Shown piece after piece: positions 12,466 through 15,990 of a stretch of 15,990 bases of DNA. This stretch comes from CAZLQR01 sp964366455. Its GTDB lineage: Bacteria > Patescibacteriota > Microgenomatia > UBA1406 > GWC2-37-13. Where the stretch lies: the NCBI GenBank assembly GCA_964366455.1, contig CAYISZ010000018.1, positions 1 to 15,990 of the forward strand, given 5' to 3'. The position numbers were made by a program, and so were the translations under genes. How positions within the stretch are numbered: position 1 is the stretch's first letter; each line of letters starts with the position of its first letter. A model generated the notes under the pieces. That model was not told the origin of the DNA and did no database searches. It worked only from the letters and a program-made list of their open reading frames with translations.

Positions 12466-13673
12466 ATAGATTGTAAATGAGTCTTAATAAACTCTTTAAC
12501 TGTCATAAGACCCAAATCTTTGCCTTCCCTGCTTCGAATCGCGCCACTTAGACTTGATTCCTGCATTTCTTTATCCCCAATTATAACCATAAACGGCACT
12601 TTTTGCAACGTGGTGTCACGTATTTTAGCGCCTAGAGGCTTATCGTCTCTGTTTACTTCAACGCGCACATTTTGCGCCATAAGTTCTTTGTAGACCTCTT
12701 TTGCCTTCTCGTTGTGTTTTTCCGAAACAGGAAGAATTGCTACCTGAACTGGAGCTAACCAGTAAGGAAACACTCCTTGAGTGTGTTCAATATATACAGA
12801 TAAAAATCGTTCAATAGCTCCAAGAAGAGCTTTGTGAATCATTATCGGTGTCTTCTCGGCTCCGTCAGAGTCTACATAAGTAATTTTAAATCGCGCTGGC
12901 TGTACAAAGTCTAACTGCTCAGTTGCCAGTTGCCATTCTCTGCCCTGTGAGTCGGTCGCCATAATATCGATCTTAGGCGCATAAAAAGCTGCTTCTCCTT
13001 CTGCAATCTGGTATTCGAGTCCGGATTTTTTTGCTACCTTCTCCATAATCTCTTGGGATTGTTGCCATTGCTCATCTGTCCCTAGATAGTTTTTTGTGTT
13101 TTTTGGATCTCTAAAAGAAAGTCGAAGTTTAAACTTCATATCAAGCAGCGTATACATCTTCTTCACCATCTCTACAATTTTCATAAGCTCTTCCTCAACC
13201 TGATCCATTGTGCAGAATACGTGCGCATCGTCCTGAGTAACGGATCGCACTCGTGAAAGGCCGCCGAGTTCTCCACTTTTTTCGTCGCGGTAGATAGTCG
13301 TGGTTTCGTAGTACCGAATTGGCAGATCTCGATAACTTCGGGGGTTTGAGGCGTATATCTGAATATGATGAGGACAGCTCATCGGTTTTAAGATGAACTT
13401 GTCGTCTGTCTCCTGGCTTTTGACCAGAAAAAGTTCATTTCCAAATTTGTCCCAATGTCCTGAGTTTTTATAGAGCTCCTCTTTGGCAATGTGTGGAATC
13501 CAAACCTTTTGGTAACCCTCTTCCTTCTGAAGTTTTTCAGATAGACCTGCAAGCAAATCTCGAAGAATAGTTCCTTTAGGAGTAAAAAGAGGTAGTCCAG
13601 ATCCGACAAGATCAGAGAAAGTAAATAAATCCATCTCGCGTCCAATCTGTCTATGATCTTTAAGGTCGGCCAT
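12462..13673 (-). CDS. thrS: Threonine-tRNA ligase lacking TGS and editing domains
   Basis: ThrRS charges tRNA-Thr with threonine. The 403-residue product begins directly at the class II catalytic core (DHRQIGREMDLFTFS at 6-20), so the roughly 240-residue N-terminal TGS and SAD editing domains of E. coli ThrRS are missing. The core is intact. The expected zinc ligands are C100 (MSCPHH), H151 (DDAHVF) and H280 (MIHKALLG). Motif 2 is RDEKSGELGGLSRVRS (129-144), and EGEAAFYAPKID covers 225-236. The C-terminal anticodon-binding domain runs from about 305 to 398. A TATAAT box ends 7 nt before the ATG, and the preceding gene stops inside that box, so the short N-terminus is not a missed start. It overlaps infC by 4 nt and heads the translation cluster. 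Confidence 0.96.
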   Translation of the reverse strand: MADLKDHRQIGREMDLFTFSDLVGSGLPLFTPKGTILRDLLAGLSEKLQKEEGYQKVWIPHIAKEELYKNSGHWDKFGNELFLVKSQETDDKFILKPMSCPHHIQIYASNPRSYRDLPIRYYETTTIYRDEKSGELGGLSRVRSVTQDDAHVFCTMDQVEEELMKIVEMVKKMYTLLDMKFKLRLSFRDPKNTKNYLGTDEQWQQSQEIMEKVAKKSGLEYQIAEGEAAFYAPKIDIMATDSQGREWQLATEQLDFVQPARFKITYVDSDGAEKTPIMIHKALLGAIERFLSVYIEHTQGVFPYWLAPVQVAILPVSEKHNEKAKEVYKELMAQNVRVEVNRDDKPLGAKIRDTTLQKVPFMVIIGDKEMQESSLSGAIRSREGKDLGLMTVKEFIKTHLQSI

Positions 13674-13680
13674 AGATTCT

Positions 13681-13686
13681 ATTATA
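13681..13686 (-). promoter_or_regulatory. -10 box of thrS, overlapping the upstream stop codon
   Basis: The minus strand has TATAAT (complement of 13681-13686), with TG directly before it, 7 nt ahead of the thrS ATG. The TAA within the box is the stop codon of the preceding gene. No convincing -35 is visible. Confidence 0.6.
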
Positions 13687-14653
13687 CAGAAGGATTGTAA
13701 ATACTTATTCCATCCTCAAGCGCAGTTTGTAGATTGGAAGCAACTATTCTCTGTCTTTCTTCAAGAGGAACGTCTGGATTATTCAACGTTGCGAATAAAT
13801 CTTCATCATTTTCAAAGTATCTCTCAAATTCCTTTTGCCTATGAGGTGGAATACCAAACATTGAACAATACGCCTGCATTAGAGGAATCCTAAATGGAGA
13901 AGCTTTTACCACCGGTTTTAGAGCGGCATCTTTAAGTACGTCTGGTTTAAAATTGCCTTTGGAGAACTCTTTCAGAATTGAAACGATATAAGACTCCTCC
14001 AGCTGTTGTTCTCCTAGAAATGCTATGAAGAGCCCGAGATGTTTTGTTGCTACCTTATCCTGGAATTCATTCTCTGTCAACAGCGTCAAAAGAGCCGATG
14101 CAAGTCGAGTACGAGAAATTAAAGGATTCAGTCTACCTATACTATCGCGTCCCATAGCTCTGCGTACTCTTTCAGTAACTATAGTTTTTGATGGCTTTTT
14201 AGGATTAGAAAATCCTAGATCTTGTATAGCTTTATCGGCCTCGGTTCTAAATTCAGCTAGTTGTTGATCTGTCAGATTTCCCTCACCAAACTGATCTAGC
14301 TTAGTCCTAATAAACTGGTCTAAGGCAAGCGTCTTGAGGGCAATATCTCCGGTAGCGCTGTAATTTCCTAAAATTTCTGCTGAAGCCCCCGTCGCAGTTT
14401 CAATAGAGCTGTGTTTAGACCACCTTTTTAGCGCAATGTCTGGAGCAGCGTTTGAAGGGTGGTAACTTGCTATCCAGAGCGTGCCTTGAAAAGGCGCATA
14501 GCGAACTCCAGGATCGCCAAAAAAAATATGTGGAAGACCTTCAACCCAGTTATTTTTTGGATTTTCTGGTTCAACTCTAAATTTTTGATCAAGTTTAGCC
14601 CTAGCGGTAGCTCGAGGGTCTGATCCTAAAATTCTTCCTTCAACAGTTGCCAT
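13682..14653 (-). CDS. Hypothetical protein, 323 aa
   Basis: I do not recognise this protein. The first about 75 residues appear beta-rich, with an aromatic segment around 35-66 (GLPHIFFGDPGVRYAPFQGT, then LWIASYHP). The remainder, from about 85 to 318, looks mostly alpha-helical and charged. No signal peptide or membrane helix is visible, so it is probably cytosolic. There are no obvious catalytic motifs. It starts 3 nt after the stop of the small membrane protein gene, implying co-transcription with it and with the upstream protease. Its stop codon lies inside the thrS -10 box. No Shine-Dalgarno precedes the ATG, so translational coupling is likely. Its length and tight fit between neighbours make it a genuine gene; its function is unknown. 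Confidence 0.82.
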   Translation of the reverse strand: MATVEGRILGSDPRATARAKLDQKFRVEPENPKNNWVEGLPHIFFGDPGVRYAPFQGTLWIASYHPSNAAPDIALKRWSKHSSIETATGASAEILGNYSATGDIALKTLALDQFIRTKLDQFGEGNLTDQQLAEFRTEADKAIQDLGFSNPKKPSKTIVTERVRRAMGRDSIGRLNPLISRTRLASALLTLLTENEFQDKVATKHLGLFIAFLGEQQLEESYIVSILKEFSKGNFKPDVLKDAALKPVVKASPFRIPLMQAYCSMFGIPPHRQKEFERYFENDEDLFATLNNPDVPLEERQRIVASNLQTALEDGISIYNPSV

Positions 14654-14656
14654 AAA

Positions 14657-14896
14657 TTAATGAGGACTATGTCTAGGTGGCGCCATATGTCTTCTATTAA
14701 CGGTTACTGAAGGAAAGGAATGGTCTCTAAAAATTGGAGTTCGGTGCGAGGGTATATTTTGTTTAACTTGGTTGTTCCGACGTTTTTTTAGTACTCCTTT
14801 CCAAAACAATGCTAATGCGGCGTTTATCAAAGTTAATGAAAGGTACATTCCACCACGATCCAGACTTCGTTCTTTTGGTGATTCCTTCGTGTTCAT
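14657..14896 (-). CDS. Small membrane protein, 79 aa
   Basis: No family is recognised. A charged N-terminus (1-14) is followed by one hydrophobic helix at about 16-33 (GMYLSLTLINAALALFWKGV) and then a basic tail with KKRRNN and, at the C-terminus, a His/Pro/Arg-rich end. This suggests a single-span protein with a cytosolic basic tail, or one that contacts nucleic acid or acidic lipid. Its ATG overlaps the stop of the metalloprotease gene as ATGA, and the next gene begins 3 nt after its stop. An extended -10 (TGC-TATAAT) inside the end of the protease gene lies 6 nt before the ATG, so it can also be transcribed on its own. The overlap plus promoter support a real gene despite its size. Confidence 0.7.
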   Translation of the reverse strand: MNTKESPKERSLDRGGMYLSLTLINAALALFWKGVLKKRRNNQVKQNIPSHRTPIFRDHSFPSVTVNRRHMAPPRHSPH

Positions 14897-15786
14897 TGTC
14901 GCATTATAGCACTAAAGATTTTTGTAACGGCCTGATTTAACCTTCCGGTTTTTACTCTGTCTACGACCGTCTCTTTCTTGCAAATTAAATTAAGGGCCTT
15001 TAAATCATCTTCTGTGGGTTCCAAAGTTTCGTTCGTTTGCACATACATAATTGCCTGTGGGTTGGCGATATGGTCAAGGCCGATACTGTGACCAAGCTCA
15101 TGCTCAATGGTGTGAATTAGTTCGTTGCGACTGTTGTTATAGTATATAGAGATAGTCTTTGAAGCAGACTCGTACAATCCTTCCTCTGGTTTTGCCTTGA
15201 CAACGGTTTGAAGCGTGGATATATTTCCATTAAGTTTATCTATTTTTATATTTACATCATTTGTGCTTTGCTGTAACGTTCGTGCTTCAGCGTTGATTTG
15301 CTTTGTCTGTTGTTCTAGCTCGGCTTGCTCCGCGACCAATTTATTGTATTCTTCCTCTGTCTGAGAAGTGTTTCTGTTCCACTCAGTTATTTTGCTATTA
15401 AAATTCGATACTCTTTGTTCAAGTTCAGCCGATCGTCTGTTAAAGTCGCTAACACGGGATTGTAGAGTAGTTTTGTCTTTAGTGACATCGTCTTGTTCAG
15501 AGTTTACCTGTGCTGAAATAGCCTGTCGCTCATCGTATACCATTTGAATTAACACAGACTTTTCGGCAGTAGGGTTATATTCGAATAAATTTTTTCCCAT
15601 GGCATTCTCCCAATAACGCTCAGCGTCTTTTATATCTTCCAAAACCTGTTGTCGAGTAAGGTTAAATCGTGAATCGACTCCCCCAAGATTGTAAGAAACA
15701 GGTTTGTCACAAATATTAGGAAGCTCATAAAAATAAGAGAAACCAATAATGCCTAGAGTAAGAACAAGATAACCAAACCACTTCAT
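14893..15786 (-). CDS. Membrane-anchored matrixin-like zinc metalloprotease with coiled-coil insertion
   Basis: This is a metzincin-type zinc protease predicted to act outside the cell. The active-site consensus H-E-L-G-H-S-I-G-L-D-H lies at 229-239 (zinc ligands H229, H233, H239; catalytic E230), with M247 as the probable Met-turn. I place the start at 15786, giving 297 residues; the frame extends to a TTG at 15870, but a TATAAT box ends 6 nt before this ATG, which begins a typical signal/anchor segment (about 4-20). Residues 26-88 (CDKPVSYNLGGVDSRFNL onward, with W59 and VYDERQ at 83-88) match the N-terminal half of matrixin-like domains. Residues about 90-198 form a Gln/Glu/Asn-rich coiled coil splitting the protease fold. 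The gene heads a three-gene set and overlaps the next by 4 nt (ATGA). Substrate unknown. Confidence 0.88.
   Translation of the reverse strand: MKWFGYLVLTLGIIGFSYFYELPNICDKPVSYNLGGVDSRFNLTRQQVLEDIKDAERYWENAMGKNLFEYNPTAEKSVLIQMVYDERQAISAQVNSEQDDVTKDKTTLQSRVSDFNRRSAELEQRVSNFNSKITEWNRNTSQTEEEYNKLVAEQAELEQQTKQINAEARTLQQSTNDVNIKIDKLNGNISTLQTVVKAKPEEGLYESASKTISIYYNNSRNELIHTIEHELGHSIGLDHIANPQAIMYVQTNETLEPTEDDLKALNLICKKETVVDRVKTGRLNQAVTKIFSAIMRQ
14903..14911 (-). promoter_or_regulatory. Internal extended -10 promoter within the end of the protease gene
   Basis: The minus strand reads TGC-TATAAT (complement of 14903-14911), a perfect extended -10 ending 6 nt before the ATG of the 79-residue protein. 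It lies within the last codons of the protease gene, so it would add an internal transcript for the two downstream genes. Confidence 0.6.
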
Positions 15787-15792
15787 AATTAC

Positions 15793-15798
15793 ATTATA
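15793..15798 (-). promoter_or_regulatory. -10 box of the metalloprotease gene
   Basis: TATAAT on the minus strand (complement of 15793-15798) ends 6 nt before the chosen ATG at 15786. The -35 position (about 15816-15821) lies within a 14-bp palindrome and matches the consensus poorly, so activation or repression at that site is possible. Confidence 0.6.
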
Positions 15799-15807
15799 CC
15801 CATAATT

Positions 15808-15821
15808 TTTTCTGCAGAAAA
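15808..15821. promoter_or_regulatory. 14-bp perfect palindrome, candidate operator
   Basis: TTTTCTGCAGAAAA is perfectly self-complementary and covers the -35 position of the protease promoter. Its location and symmetry suggest a binding site for a dimeric regulator, but no regulator is encoded nearby and AT-rich palindromes can arise by chance. Confidence 0.35.
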
Positions 15822-15823
15822 TT

Positions 15824-15853
15824 ACTAGTTGATCACGACCATGAGCAACTAGT
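15824..15853. repeat. Inverted repeat between the protease gene and tRNA-Val
   Basis: ACTAGTTG (15824-15831) and CAACTAGT (15846-15853) are perfect 8-bp inverted copies. Inside them TCA and TGA also pair after one mismatch, leaving a 6-nt loop. No T-run follows on either strand, so it is not a standard intrinsic terminator. It sits just upstream of the protease promoter and about 45 bp upstream of the tRNA promoter. Confidence 0.5.
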
Positions 15854-15897
15854 AAGTCGAAATCTGACAACTTAGAGAATAGAATAGAGGGTTGGCG

Positions 15898-15906
15898 TGG
15901 TAAAAT
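15898..15906 (+). promoter_or_regulatory. Probable tRNA-Val promoter (extended -10)
   Basis: TGG-TAAAAT lies 9 nt before the first base of the tRNA. The -10 matches the consensus at five of six positions and carries the TGn extension; no good -35 is visible. This distance is normal for a tRNA transcript with a very short 5' leader. Confidence 0.5.
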
Positions 15907-15915
15907 TACCTAGTT

Positions 15916-15990
15916 GGACTCGTAGCTCAGTTGGTTAGAGCGTTGCATTGACATTGCAGAGGTCACAGGTTCGAGCCCTGTCGGGTCCAC
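15916..15990 (+). tRNA. tRNA-Val(GAC), 3' end at the window edge
   Basis: The cloverleaf is complete. The acceptor stem is GGACTCG with CGGGTCC (one G-U pair), and the D arm is GCTC/GAGC with GG in the loop. The anticodon stem is TTGCA/TGCAG (one G-U pair) with loop TTGACAT, which places GAC at 15950-15952. The T arm is ACAGG/CCTGT with loop TTCGAGC. Anticodon GAC reads GUC and GUU valine codons. The discriminator base is A at 15989, and the C at 15990 could begin an encoded CCA that the window cuts off. Confidence 0.96.

Noticed and set aside
13388..13645. 85-codon minus-strand frame within thrS
   Set aside because: It is an alternative frame of the strongly conserved ThrRS catalytic core.
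15787..15870. 28-codon N-terminal extension of the metalloprotease from a TTG
   Set aside because: It would bury the anchor helix and the TATAAT box inside the coding region and would start at a TTG without a ribosome-binding site.
1..15990. CRISPR array, insertion sequence, prophage or defence system
   Set aside because: I found no spaced direct repeats, transposase, integrase, nuclease or toxin-antitoxin signatures on either strand.

Overview
The window looks like a chromosomal segment from a reduced-genome bacterium of the Candidate Phyla Radiation (Patescibacteria), possibly Microgenomates-like. That placement is inferred from AT-rich, tightly packed genes with overlaps of a few bases, aminoacyl-tRNA synthetases missing accessory domains, a matrixin-type protease of a kind I associate with CPR genomes, and several unrecognised proteins. 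TGA, TAA and TAG all act as stops, so this is not a lineage that reads UGA as glycine.

Layout: (1) Positions 2-1402 (+) encode a phosphomannomutase/phosphoglucomutase. (2) Positions 1396-3377 (-) hold two poorly known proteins, one with a degenerate histidine-triad motif. (3) Positions 3457-5673 (-) hold recG, preceded by an easily missed 38-codon gene for a single-span membrane peptide. (4) Positions 5723-8302 (+) encode a class A penicillin-binding protein with a C-terminal Ig-like domain, transcribed divergently from the recG unit. (5) Positions 8283-13673 (-) hold the conserved translation cluster thrS-infC-rpmI-rplT-pheS-pheT, in the same order as in Escherichia coli. (6) Positions 13682-15786 (-) hold an unfamiliar three-gene set: a membrane-anchored matrixin-like metalloprotease with a coiled-coil insertion, a small membrane protein and a 323-residue unknown. 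(7) Positions 15916-15990 (+) hold a tRNA-Val(GAC) that runs to the window edge.

The most striking pattern is regulatory. Seven start codons lie only 6-8 nt downstream of a TATAAT-like -10 box, several with an extended TGn motif. Transcription would then begin at or next to the start codon, giving leaderless mRNAs. Shine-Dalgarno sequences are scarce; the clearest is before rpmI. The pattern helped choose three starts (the 235-residue unknown, the penicillin-binding protein and the protease) and revealed the 38-codon gene. Other observations are 7-bp-period repeats inside recG and pheT that are translated in frame, a ThrRS lacking its TGS and editing domains, a PheT lacking the tRNA-binding OB domain, and an infC that starts with TTG.

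I saw no CRISPR array, insertion sequence, phage module or recognisable defence system. Everything is read by eye; no alignments or searches were run.
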